A stretch of 6,891 nt of DNA from Candidatus Limnocylindria bacterium. Its GTDB lineage: Bacteria > Chloroflexota > Limnocylindria > QHBO01. The position numbers and the translations under genes were made by a program. The stretch is taken from contig JASLBU010000200.1 of assembly GCA_030146365.1 (NCBI GenBank), positions 1 to 6,891 on the forward strand. Direction: 5' to 3'. Positions 1 to 6,891 of the stretch are shown here, piece after piece; position 1 is the first letter of the stretch, and each line of letters starts with the position of its first letter. The notes below the pieces were generated by a model that did no database searches, was not told the DNA's origin, and was given only the letters and a program-made list of their open reading frames with translations.

Positions 1-1047
1 GAGGTGGGGTACGTGGCCACCGGGCTGAAGAGCATTCGCGAGGCCCAGGTCGGCGACACGCTGACGTCCGCCGTCGGGGGCGCCACCGAGCCGCTGCCCG
101 GCTATCACGAGCCGCTGCCCCTGGTGTTCGCTGGCATCTACCCAATGCGCGGGGACGACTATCCCGAGCTCCGGGACGCCCTCGACAAGCTCCACCTCAA
201 CGATGCCGGGTTCATCTACGAGCCGGAGTCATCGGCCGCCCTCGGCTTCGGCTTTCGATGCGGCTTCCTCGGCCTCCTGCACATGGAGATCGTCCAGGAG
301 CGGCTGGAGCGAGAGTTCGACCTGGACCTCATCGCATCGGCACCGTCGGTCGAGTACCGCGTCAAGCTCCATCACCGCGAGGCGGAGGTGGTCATCGACA
401 ACCCGGCGCAGATGCCCGGACCCGGTGACATCGAGCAGATCAGCGAGCCGTGGGTGTCCACCCAGGTCATCACGCCCACCGACTACATCGGCCCGCTGAT
501 GGAGCTTGCCACCGGGCGGCGAGGCGAGTTCCAGAACATGGAGTACCTCGACCCGAAGCGCGTCAACCTGCACTTCGAGATGCCACTCGGCGAGCTGATC
601 ATCGACTTCTACGACCAGCTGAAGAGCCGGTCCAGCGGCTACGCGAGCCTCGACTACACGTACATCGGGTACCGGCCCGGGGACCTCGTGAAGCTGGACG
701 TGCTTGTGGCGGGCGAGCCTGTGGACGCGCTGAGCCTCATCGTCCATCGGTCGAATGCATACCGATCCGGCAAGGCGCTGGTGGACAAGCTCAAGGAGCT
801 GATCCCGCGCCAGATGTTCGAAGTGCCGGTCCAGGCGGCCATCGGCTCGCATATCATCAGCCGCGAGACGATCCGTGCCATGCGCAAGAACGTTCTCGCC
901 AAGTGCTACGGCGGCGACATCACGCGCAAGCGCAAGCTCCTGGAGAAGCAGAAGGAAGGGAAGCAGCGAATGAAGCGGATCGGCTCCGTGGAGATTCCGC
1001 AGGAAGCCTTCCTCGCCGTGCTGCGGATGAACGAGACCGCCGGATGA
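1..1047 (+). CDS. lepA: Elongation factor 4 (LepA/EF-4), 5'-truncated by the window edge
   Basis: LepA is a ribosome-associated translational GTPase of the cytoplasm, reported to act on stalled or mis-translocated ribosomes and in initiation or 30S biogenesis. The frame is open from base 1 (first residues EVGYVATGLKS), so the GTPase domain lies outside the window and 348 residues remain of a protein usually near 600. Visible parts in fragment numbering are the end of the EF-Tu domain-2-like barrel (1-35), the EF-G domain III-like part with VFAGIYPM (42-49) and GFGFRCGFLGLLHMEI (82-97), and the EF-G domain V-like part with MELATGRRGEFQNMEYLDP (about 167-185). The LepA-specific C-terminal domain follows, with HRSNAYRSGKALVDKLK (249-265) and the basic CYGGDITRKRKLLEKQKEGK block (302-321). 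This C-terminal domain separates LepA from EF-G. The TGA stop overlaps the ATG of the next gene by four bases. Nothing looks degraded. Confidence 0.97.
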   Translation, partial: EVGYVATGLKSIREAQVGDTLTSAVGGATEPLPGYHEPLPLVFAGIYPMRGDDYPELRDALDKLHLNDAGFIYEPESSAALGFGFRCGFLGLLHMEIVQERLEREFDLDLIASAPSVEYRVKLHHREAEVVIDNPAQMPGPGDIEQISEPWVSTQVITPTDYIGPLMELATGRRGEFQNMEYLDPKRVNLHFEMPLGELIIDFYDQLKSRSSGYASLDYTYIGYRPGDLVKLDVLVAGEPVDALSLIVHRSNAYRSGKALVDKLKELIPRQMFEVPVQAAIGSHIISRETIRAMRKNVLAKCYGGDITRKRKLLEKQKEGKQRMKRIGSVEIPQEAFLAVLRMNETAG

Positions 1048-1706
1048 CGTTCGTCGAATCGCTGCGGCTGGCGATCGCGCTCGGATTGACCCTCTTCCTC
1101 GTCCTGCTCCGGTTCGACTCGGAGCGCATCACGCGCAGCGACTACTTCCGCTACCGCACGCCGTGGATGGGACCGGTGAGCTACTACCTGCTGGTGCTGA
1201 TCTTCGCGATCGGCATCGCCCTCATCCTGCCCTCCGGCCGTGCGCAGCTCTTCCTCACGGGCGGGGACGCGGATGCCGTGATGCCGGTGATGCTGCTGTT
1301 CATCGCCGTCGCATTGGTGAACGGTGCGGCGCTCGCGTTCCTGCGGTATGGCGGCATCCTGCCGCTGCCGGTCGAGCTGTTGCCGTCGCGCGTCATCGGC
1401 GCGGCGGCAAATGCGATCAGCGAGGAGCTCCAGTTCCGGTCCATCGTGCTCGGCATGCTGCTCTTCGCCGGCGTCCCGGTGGCATGGGCGATCGGGATCC
1501 AGGCGCTCGTCTATGGCCTGGCCCACCGGCGACTGTGGCGCGATCGAGACTGGTACTTCCTGCTCGGGTCGGTGCTCCTCGGCTGGGCGGCCGGCGTCGC
1601 GACCGTAGAGACCGGCTCGGTGATCCCCGCCATCGTCGGCCACTTCGCCGTCACCATGAGCCTGTTCGCCTTCGCCGGGGGGCGCCTGCGGCAGCGACCG
1701 ATCTAG
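1044..1706 (+). CDS. CPBP-family (Abi/CAAX-like) intramembrane glutamic protease, predicted
   Basis: This 220-residue, strongly hydrophobic protein has about six or seven likely membrane segments (roughly 5-22, 44-62, 78-100, 115-125, 134-152, 170-188 and 192-212). The family hallmark EExxxR is present as E127-E128-LQF-R132, inside SEELQFR. A second motif reads YGLAH (157-161), matching FxxxH with Y for F. A third candidate histidine, H200, lies in GHFAVT, where many members have HxxxN/D; here it is HxxxT. These are the residues expected to form the active site of Rce1/CPBP intramembrane proteases. Family members process prenylated proteins or peptides, confer bacteriocin self-immunity, or have unknown roles, and the substrate here cannot be told. 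The ATG at 1044 is chosen because it gives the ATGA overlap with the lepA stop, typical of translational coupling, and precedes the first membrane helix. Family assignment is good; catalytic activity is inferred. Confidence 0.85.
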   Translation: MTFVESLRLAIALGLTLFLVLLRFDSERITRSDYFRYRTPWMGPVSYYLLVLIFAIGIALILPSGRAQLFLTGGDADAVMPVMLLFIAVALVNGAALAFLRYGGILPLPVELLPSRVIGAAANAISEELQFRSIVLGMLLFAGVPVAWAIGIQALVYGLAHRRLWRDRDWYFLLGSVLLGWAAGVATVETGSVIPAIVGHFAVTMSLFAFAGGRLRQRPI

Positions 1707-1720
1707 CGGGCGGCGCCCGC
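1706..1720 (+). terminator. Short GC hairpin at the end of the CPBP gene (possible weak terminator)
   Basis: GCGGGC (1706-1711) and GCCCGC (1715-1720) are perfect reverse complements around a 3-nt loop, starting on the last base of the CPBP stop codon. No U-tract follows, so intrinsic termination would be weak. A 6-bp GC stem also arises easily by chance in DNA this GC-rich. Its position between the CPBP gene and a probable hemW promoter is the only extra support. Confidence 0.3.
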
Positions 1721-1743
1721 GCTGATCGGGTTCCGCGCGAGCC

Positions 1744-1749
1744 TAGACT
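1744..1749 (+). promoter_or_regulatory. Candidate -10 box (TAGACT) for a leaderless hemW transcript
   Basis: TAGACT fits the TANNNT -10 pattern and ends 6 nt before the hemW ATG. Transcription would then start at or next to the A of the start codon, as in leaderless genes of Deinococcus, Actinobacteria and similar groups. There is no purine-rich Shine-Dalgarno sequence in the bases before the ATG. No convincing -35 box is visible at 17-18 bp. The box includes an in-frame TAG (1744-1746), which also rules out a longer hemW. Confidence 0.45.
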
Positions 1750-1755
1750 TGCGGC

Positions 1756-2916
1756 ATGAGCCCCCTGCCGCACCATCTGTATGTCCACGTGCCGTTCTGC
1801 CGGCTGGTGTGCGCGTACTGCGACTTCGTCACGGTCGGAGGACGGGCTCGGGACATCCCTCGCTACGTGGCGGCGCTGGCTGCGGAACTGACGCAGCGGC
1901 CGGCGTCGGGCGAGCTGCGGACGATCTACTTCGGCGGCGGCACGCCGTCGCTGCTGCGCGGCGAGCAGCTCGCCGCGATCCTCGAGGCGGCGTGCGTCCG
2001 GTGGAGCGGCCGCTGGCTGCGCGAGGTGACGGTCGAGACGAACCCCAGCGTTCGAGAGGCACCGGACTGGACCGGCATGCGCGCCGCGGGGGTCACGCGG
2101 ATCTCGCTTGGCGTGCAGTCGCTGCGCGACCCGGACCTCGAACGCCTGGCGCGCGGGCACACGGCCTCGGAGGCGCGCCGCGCCTTCGCCGACGCGCGAG
2201 CGGCCGGCTTCGACAACGTGAGCATCGATCTGATCTACGGCATCCCCGGACAGTCGCTCGATGACTGGCGCGACGGACTCGCGGAGGCCATCGAGCTCCG
2301 GCCGGAGCACGTGAGCTGCTACGCGCTCCAGCTGGCCCTCGAGCCGGACGAATGGGCCGCGCCGCCGCGTCCGGGTGCCCTCCGTTGGCGGGAGCGTATT
2401 GCAACCCGCCAGGACGAGGCGCTCGCCGCGGACCAGTACGCGGCCGCCGAGACGCTCCTGGCGGCGGCCGGCTATGCGCACTACGAGCTGAGCTCCTGGG
2501 CGCGCCCCGGGCGGGAATCCGTCCACAACAGCGCCTACTGGGCAAGGCGCCCGTACACGGGCATCGGCGCCGGTGCGCACTCATACGACGGGGGAGGAGA
2601 GCGATCGTGGAACCTGCGTGACCTCGACGCCTACCTGGCGGCCACGGAGGGGGGTGACCGGCCGATCGCCGGTAGCGAGCATCTCGACGAGTCCGCGCGC
2701 GCCTTCGAGGCCGTGGCCCTAGGGCTGCGCCGCGTGGCCGGCGTCGACCGCCGGGCGTTCGTCCTGGAGTTCGGCGCAGACCCAGTCGAGCGGTGGCCGG
2801 ACGCGGTCGAGGCCACGGCGCGCGCGGGTCTGCTCGAGGTGGCATCCGGCGTCATGCGCCTGACCGCCCGCGGCCGGCTGCTGGCCTCGGAGGTCCTCGT
2901 GGCCTTCGCGCGTTGA
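1756..2916 (+). CDS. hemW: HemW, radical SAM heme chaperone (formerly 'oxygen-independent coproporphyrinogen III oxidase-like')
   Basis: HemW is a cytoplasmic radical SAM protein that binds heme and is thought to deliver it to target proteins; it is a HemN paralogue usually lacking coproporphyrinogen oxidase activity. The 386 residues match the usual length (E. coli HemW is about 380). HVPFC-RLVC-AYC-DF places the CxxxCxxC cluster ligands at C15, C19 and C22. The cluster motif ends in CDF rather than the CxC of true HemN, which favours HemW. Further radical SAM signatures are GGGTP (60-64), VETNP (93-97), SLGVQS (117-122) and LIYGIPGQ (159-166). The HemW C-terminal part has HYELSSWARPG (242-252), HNSAYW (257-262) and YTGIGAGAHS (267-276). 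The ATG at 1756 is the only reasonable start: a stop lies four codons upstream in frame, and the Fe-S motif begins at residue 15. No Shine-Dalgarno is seen. Its stop codon sits inside the -35 box of the next promoter. Confidence 0.95.
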   Translation: MSPLPHHLYVHVPFCRLVCAYCDFVTVGGRARDIPRYVAALAAELTQRPASGELRTIYFGGGTPSLLRGEQLAAILEAACVRWSGRWLREVTVETNPSVREAPDWTGMRAAGVTRISLGVQSLRDPDLERLARGHTASEARRAFADARAAGFDNVSIDLIYGIPGQSLDDWRDGLAEAIELRPEHVSCYALQLALEPDEWAAPPRPGALRWRERIATRQDEALAADQYAAAETLLAAAGYAHYELSSWARPGRESVHNSAYWARRPYTGIGAGAHSYDGGGERSWNLRDLDAYLAATEGGDRPIAGSEHLDESARAFEAVALGLRRVAGVDRRAFVLEFGADPVERWPDAVEATARAGLLEVASGVMRLTARGRLLASEVLVAFAR

Positions 2917-2942
2917 CACCGCCTCGTGACGGGCGGTACCAT
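2913..2942 (+). promoter_or_regulatory. Housekeeping-sigma promoter of the hrcA-grpE-dnaK operon
   Basis: A perfect -35 box TTGACA (2913-2918) is followed after 18 bp by TACCAT (2937-2942), which matches 4 of 6 bases of TATAAT. Transcription would start near 2949, just before the CIRCE operator at 2958, the usual layout for HrcA repression of a vegetative promoter. The -35 box overlaps the hemW stop codon TGA (2914-2916), so the promoter is partly embedded in the upstream gene. The prediction rests on consensus match and position only. Confidence 0.75.
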
Positions 2943-2957
2943 GCCATCCGCACACGT

Positions 2958-2984
2958 TTGGCACTCTCGGTGCAAGAGTGCTAA
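2958..2984 (+). promoter_or_regulatory. CIRCE operator, HrcA binding site
   Basis: The inverted repeat TTGGCACTC (2958-2966), N9 (2967-2975), GAGTGCTAA (2976-2984) matches the CIRCE consensus TTAGCACTC-N9-GAGTGCTAA. The only difference is A to G at the third base of the left arm; spacer length is exact. It lies between the predicted transcription start and the hrcA start codon. HrcA dimers bound here should block transcription of hrcA-grpE-dnaK until heat shock depletes active repressor. Confidence 0.97.
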
Positions 2985-2991
2985 CGCGACT

Positions 2992-2997
2992 GGGGAG
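2992..2997 (+). promoter_or_regulatory. Ribosome binding site of hrcA; decides the start codon
   Basis: GGGGAG lies 5 nt before the ATG at 3003. An in-frame GTG at 2997 would overlap this Shine-Dalgarno sequence and leave no spacing, so the ATG is the better start. Using the GTG would add only two residues (Met-Thr). Confidence 0.7.
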
Positions 2998-3002
2998 TGA
3001 CG

Positions 3003-4106
3003 ATGACGCGAGATCGACAGGCTGATCAGCACGCCGCGTCGGTCGGGCCGGCGCTCGAGCTGACCGATCGGCAGCGGTCCGTCCTGCGTGCCGTCGTCGA
3101 GGACTACGTGCTCACCGCCGTGCCCGTGGGCTCGAAGGCGCTCGTCAGCCGCTATGGCCTGGCGGTGTCGCCGGCGACTGTTCGCTCGGCGATGGCGGAG
3201 CTGGAGGCACTCGGCCTGCTGACGCACCCGCACACGAGTGCCGGTCGTGTCCCCTCCGACCTCGGGTACCGGCTCTACGTCGAGTCGCTGATGCGAGAGG
3301 CCGAGCTGGACACCGCAGACCGGCTCATGATCCGCCACCAGTTCAGCCAGGTGCAGCTCACCAGCAACGAGTGGCTGAGGCTGGCGGCCTCCGTGCTGGC
3401 CGGCAGCACGCGTTCTGCCGCCGTGGTCACGCCGGCGCGCTCGAGCCAGGCTCGCTTCGGACACGTGCAGCTGGTCGCCCTCGCCGACGGCACGCGTCTC
3501 GTCGTCCTGGTCCTCGCCGACGGCAACGTGGTCCAGCGGCGGCTCGACCGTGCCGCTGTGGAGCGGCAGCTCCCGGAGGTGTCACTGGAGCAGGACGATC
3601 TCGACGCGGCGGCGGCCACCCTCAACACCCATCTTCGCGGCTTGGCCGCGCCCCAGGTCCGGCGGCGGTCGGCGAAGCTGGACGCGCTGCCGGCGGCGAT
3701 CGCGGACACGGTGGCGGTTCTGCTCGCCGGAGCTGATGCGGTGGTCGTCGAGGAGATCTTCACCGACGGCATCGTCAACGTGCTGGAGCAGCCAGAGTTC
3801 GCGGAGGGCAGCAAGCTGCGCCCGATCCTCGAGGCGCTCCAGCGTTCGGACTTCCTGGAACAGCTCGTGCCGGTCATCACCCGCAGCGGCGGCGTCCACG
3901 TGATCATCGGCCGCGAGAACAGCAACGACGCGATGCACGAGGTGAGCCTCGTGTTCGCGCCGTACGGCGCGCCGGACCGTGCACTCGGCCTGCTCGGCGT
4001 GCTCGGCCCGACACGGATGCGCTATCCGAGGGCCATCCCGACCGTTCGCTATCTGTCGACCCTCATGAACGAGCTGATCAACAGCCACTACGGCGGAACC
4101 CAATGA
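3003..4106 (+). CDS. hrcA: HrcA, heat-inducible transcription repressor
   Basis: HrcA represses class I heat-shock genes by binding CIRCE; its active fold is maintained by GroEL in studied species. The 367-residue product has the N-terminal winged helix (about 20-75, with LTDRQRSVLRAVVEDY, PVGSKALVSRYGL and VSPATVRSAMAELEALGLL). The family's invariant PHTSAGRVPSDLGYR (76-90) follows, then a GAF-like/dimerisation region. The conserved C-terminal blocks are IGRENSNDAM (302-311) and GLLGVLGPTRMRYPRAIPTV (329-348). Length is normal, with a short polar extension of about 19 residues before the DNA-binding domain. The ATG at 3003 is chosen over the GTG at 2997 from the ribosome-binding-site spacing. 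Its own operator lies immediately upstream, so it is autoregulated. Its TGA overlaps the ATG of grpE by four bases, which points to translational coupling. Confidence 0.97.
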   Translation: MTRDRQADQHAASVGPALELTDRQRSVLRAVVEDYVLTAVPVGSKALVSRYGLAVSPATVRSAMAELEALGLLTHPHTSAGRVPSDLGYRLYVESLMREAELDTADRLMIRHQFSQVQLTSNEWLRLAASVLAGSTRSAAVVTPARSSQARFGHVQLVALADGTRLVVLVLADGNVVQRRLDRAAVERQLPEVSLEQDDLDAAAATLNTHLRGLAAPQVRRRSAKLDALPAAIADTVAVLLAGADAVVVEEIFTDGIVNVLEQPEFAEGSKLRPILEALQRSDFLEQLVPVITRSGGVHVIIGRENSNDAMHEVSLVFAPYGAPDRALGLLGVLGPTRMRYPRAIPTVRYLSTLMNELINSHYGGTQ

Positions 4107-4684
4107 CCGACGAACCCACGAACGGCAGCCCCCAGCCCCGCGCGAAGACGCGGGCCGAGGAACGTGCCGAGGCGATCAGGACACCGTCGCGGATCGAGCT
4201 GGCCGAGCGCATCGAGCTGCTCGAGCGGGAGCTCGCCGAGACCCGCGCGAAGGCGGAGGAGCACCTCTACAACTGGCAGCGCTCGGCCGCGGACTTCAGC
4301 AATTTCAAGCGCCGCACCGATGACGAGCGCGCGCAGATGAGCCAGTTCACGAACGCGGTCCTCATCGGCAAGCTGCTCGGCGTCCTCGACGATTTCGATC
4401 GGGCGCTGGAGAGCGTGCCGGCGGAAGCCCACGACCCGTGGATCGAGGGCGTCAAGCTCGTGGAGCGCAAGCTCCGCAACGTCCTGGAGTCGGAAGGCGT
4501 GACGCCGATCGAGGCGATCGGGCAGCCCTTCGACCCGAATTTGCACGAGGCGGTCGCCCACGAGGAGACCGCGGACCATCCCGACAACGCAGTGATCGGC
4601 GAGGTGCAGCGAGGCTATCGCCTGCACGACCGGCTCATCCGGCCGAGCCTCGTCCGAGTCGCCAACAACCCCAAGGAGCATTGA
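4103..4684 (+). CDS. grpE: GrpE, nucleotide exchange factor of DnaK
   Basis: GrpE is a cytoplasmic dimer that releases ADP from DnaK and acts as a thermosensor in the refolding cycle. The 193-residue protein has a charged, probably disordered N-terminus (1-30). A long helix/coiled coil follows (about 31-85, with IELAERIELLERELAETRAKAEEHLYNW broken across heptads, then RSAADFSNFKRR). Next come the helical-bundle part LLGVLDDFDRALE (91-103) and the C-terminal beta domain with the family signature: FDPNLHEAV (143-151), then GYRLHDRLIRPSLVRV (171-186). The start is the ATG overlapping the hrcA stop (ATGA), with only a weak GGCGGAA upstream, so expression probably depends on coupling to hrcA. dnaK, its partner, starts 7 nt after the stop codon. 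No unusual residues are seen. Confidence 0.97.
   Translation: MTDEPTNGSPQPRAKTRAEERAEAIRTPSRIELAERIELLERELAETRAKAEEHLYNWQRSAADFSNFKRRTDDERAQMSQFTNAVLIGKLLGVLDDFDRALESVPAEAHDPWIEGVKLVERKLRNVLESEGVTPIEAIGQPFDPNLHEAVAHEETADHPDNAVIGEVQRGYRLHDRLIRPSLVRVANNPKEH
4673..4678 (+). promoter_or_regulatory. Probable ribosome binding site of dnaK inside the end of grpE
   Basis: AAGGAG lies within the last codons of grpE and ends 13 nt before the dnaK ATG at 4692. The motif is strong but the spacing is longer than the usual 5-9 nt. No closer Shine-Dalgarno sequence is visible, so ribosomes finishing grpE may also feed dnaK. Confidence 0.5.
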
Positions 4685-4691
4685 CGAGACG

Positions 4692-6617
<1,926 letters not shown>

Positions 6618-6636
6618 GCGCGCCCGCACTCTTCTC

Positions 6637-6670
6637 AAAGGCCCCGCGGAGGTGTCACCGCGGGGCCTTT
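6637..6670 (+). terminator. Strong intrinsic terminator of the hrcA-grpE-dnaK operon
   Basis: AAAGGCCCCGCGG (6637-6649) and CCGCGGGGCCTTT (6658-6670) form a perfect 13-bp stem with an 8-nt loop, beginning 20 nt after the dnaK stop. The AAA/TTT ends supply a short T run in the 3' arm, although no longer U-tract follows. Because the arms are symmetric it could also work on the opposite strand for a convergent transcript. It argues that the operon ends at dnaK. Confidence 0.9.
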
Positions 6671-6722
6671 CCATGTGCCACTCCGCTCTTGCAATAGGAC
6701 CGACATCACTGCGACCCATGGG

Positions 6723-6814
6723 CGGAGCAGGCCGCAAGCCGGCGAGCCTGAAAGTGTTGACATGGAGCACCTTGAGGCGGGTGTTGAGCTCTCTCCCCAC
6801 GGAGCAAGGCCGCA
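6723..6814. repeat. Imperfect direct repeat pair, unit about 14 bp
   Basis: CGGAGCAGGCCGCA (6723-6736) recurs as CGGAGCAAGGCCGCA (6800-6814), with one inserted A. The flanks stay loosely similar (GCCGGCGAG against GCGGACGAG). The pair could belong to a dispersed intergenic repeat or be chance in GC-rich sequence; two copies are too few to decide. Confidence 0.35.
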
Positions 6815-6891
6815 GGCAGCGGACGAGTCGGTCATTCACGCAGCCGCGACCCAGGATGCGCAGATACTGGTAACCGAGGAGCGGATTGTCG
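6762..6891 (+). CDS. Uncertain open frame running off the window edge
   Basis: From the ATG at 6762 the frame stays open for 43 codons to the end of the window. It begins MEHLEAGVELSPHG and ends with the stretch ADESVIHAAATQDAQILVT followed by EERIV. The pattern D-E, then a helix rich in Ala, then ILVT and an acidic residue, loosely resembles the C-terminal part of PIN or Mut7-C/DUF5615-type nuclease domains. A whole domain would need far more sequence before it, so this would be a remnant, a different protein, or coincidence. Upstream there is only a weak GAAAG as ribosome binding site. In such GC-rich DNA a frame of this length is often open by chance. I do not recognise a gene here. Confidence 0.15.
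   Translation, partial: MEHLEAGVELSPHGARPQAADESVIHAAATQDAQILVTEERIV

Larger units (their letters stand above)
6671..6891. other. Right-edge segment after the operon, no recognisable gene
   Basis: These 221 bases follow the dnaK terminator and contain no RNA gene, CIRCE site or protein I can name. Open frames exist on both strands, as expected in GC-rich DNA, and none shows convincing family motifs. Features seen are three TTGA motifs (TTGACA at 6757, TTGAGG at 6772, TTGAGC at 6784), an imperfect direct repeat, and one + frame left open at the window edge. It may be the upstream region of a gene beginning beyond the window, or decayed sequence. Confidence 0.6.

Noticed and set aside
450..1043. 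Possible N-terminal extension of the CPBP protein reaching back inside lepA
   Set aside because: That stretch is a frame-shifted reading of conserved lepA, with His/Arg/Pro-rich composition. The coupled ATG at 1044 is the natural start.
906..1643. Long open frame on the - strand across the end of lepA and the CPBP gene
   Set aside because: It lies antisense to two genes with clear family motifs, its translation is rich in Arg, Asp, Glu and Gln without any domain, and GC-rich codon use produces such frames routinely.
1651..2580. 309-codon - strand open frame opposite hemW
   Set aside because: It is a shadow of hemW: Arg/Ala-rich, no recognisable motif, and it shares the hemW codon periodicity.
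1756..2916. hemW as a true oxygen-independent coproporphyrinogen III oxidase (HemN)
   Set aside because: The cluster motif ends CAYCDF, lacking the extra cysteine of HemN (CxC), and its length and context fit HemW.
2997..3002. GTG start for hrcA
   Set aside because: It overlaps the Shine-Dalgarno GGGGAG; the ATG six bases later has ideal spacing.
6757..6800. Promoter (TTGACA with a -10 box) or sigma-32-like element (CTTGAG with CCCCAC) after dnaK
   Set aside because: No TATAAT-like hexamer lies 16-19 bp after TTGACA, and CTTGAG to CCCCAC has an 18-nt gap, too long for the sigma-32 pattern.

Overview
The window is a compact, GC-rich bacterial core-gene segment with every recognisable gene on the + strand. 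In order it holds the 3' part of lepA (elongation factor 4), a CPBP-family membrane protease gene, hemW (radical SAM heme chaperone), hrcA (heat-shock repressor), grpE, dnaK, a strong terminator, and about 220 bases of unassigned sequence at the right edge.

Organism: the order lepA - hemW - hrcA - grpE - dnaK with a CIRCE operator is the arrangement best known from Firmicutes. The very GC-rich third codon positions do not suit a typical Firmicute. DnaK also carries the N-terminal-lobe insertion found in E. coli-type DnaK and absent from Bacillus-type and actinobacterial DnaK. hemW has no Shine-Dalgarno sequence but has a TANNNT box 6 nt before its ATG, as in leaderless transcription. A high-GC Chloroflexota or a related deep lineage fits best. 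This is inference and no taxonomic marker was searched.

Left block (1-1706): lepA and the CPBP gene share an ATGA stop/start overlap, so they are probably co-transcribed and translationally coupled. A short GC hairpin lies at the end of the CPBP gene. Middle (1744-2916): hemW appears to have its own -10 element and leaderless start.

Heat-shock block (2913-6670): a TTGACA-N18-TACCAT promoter, whose -35 box overlaps the hemW stop codon, is followed by a near-perfect CIRCE operator. The hrcA, grpE and dnaK genes follow; hrcA and grpE overlap by ATGA, and dnaK starts 7 nt after grpE. HrcA should bind CIRCE and repress its own operon, while DnaK and GrpE form the refolding machine that HrcA controls. 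A 13-bp perfect hairpin 20 nt after dnaK ends the operon, so dnaJ is not its next gene here.

I see no undescribed multi-gene system. The least explained parts are the CPBP gene inserted between lepA and hemW, and the tail after the terminator. That tail has clustered TTGA motifs, an imperfect direct repeat, and an open frame whose end faintly resembles a PIN/Mut7-C-type nuclease segment.
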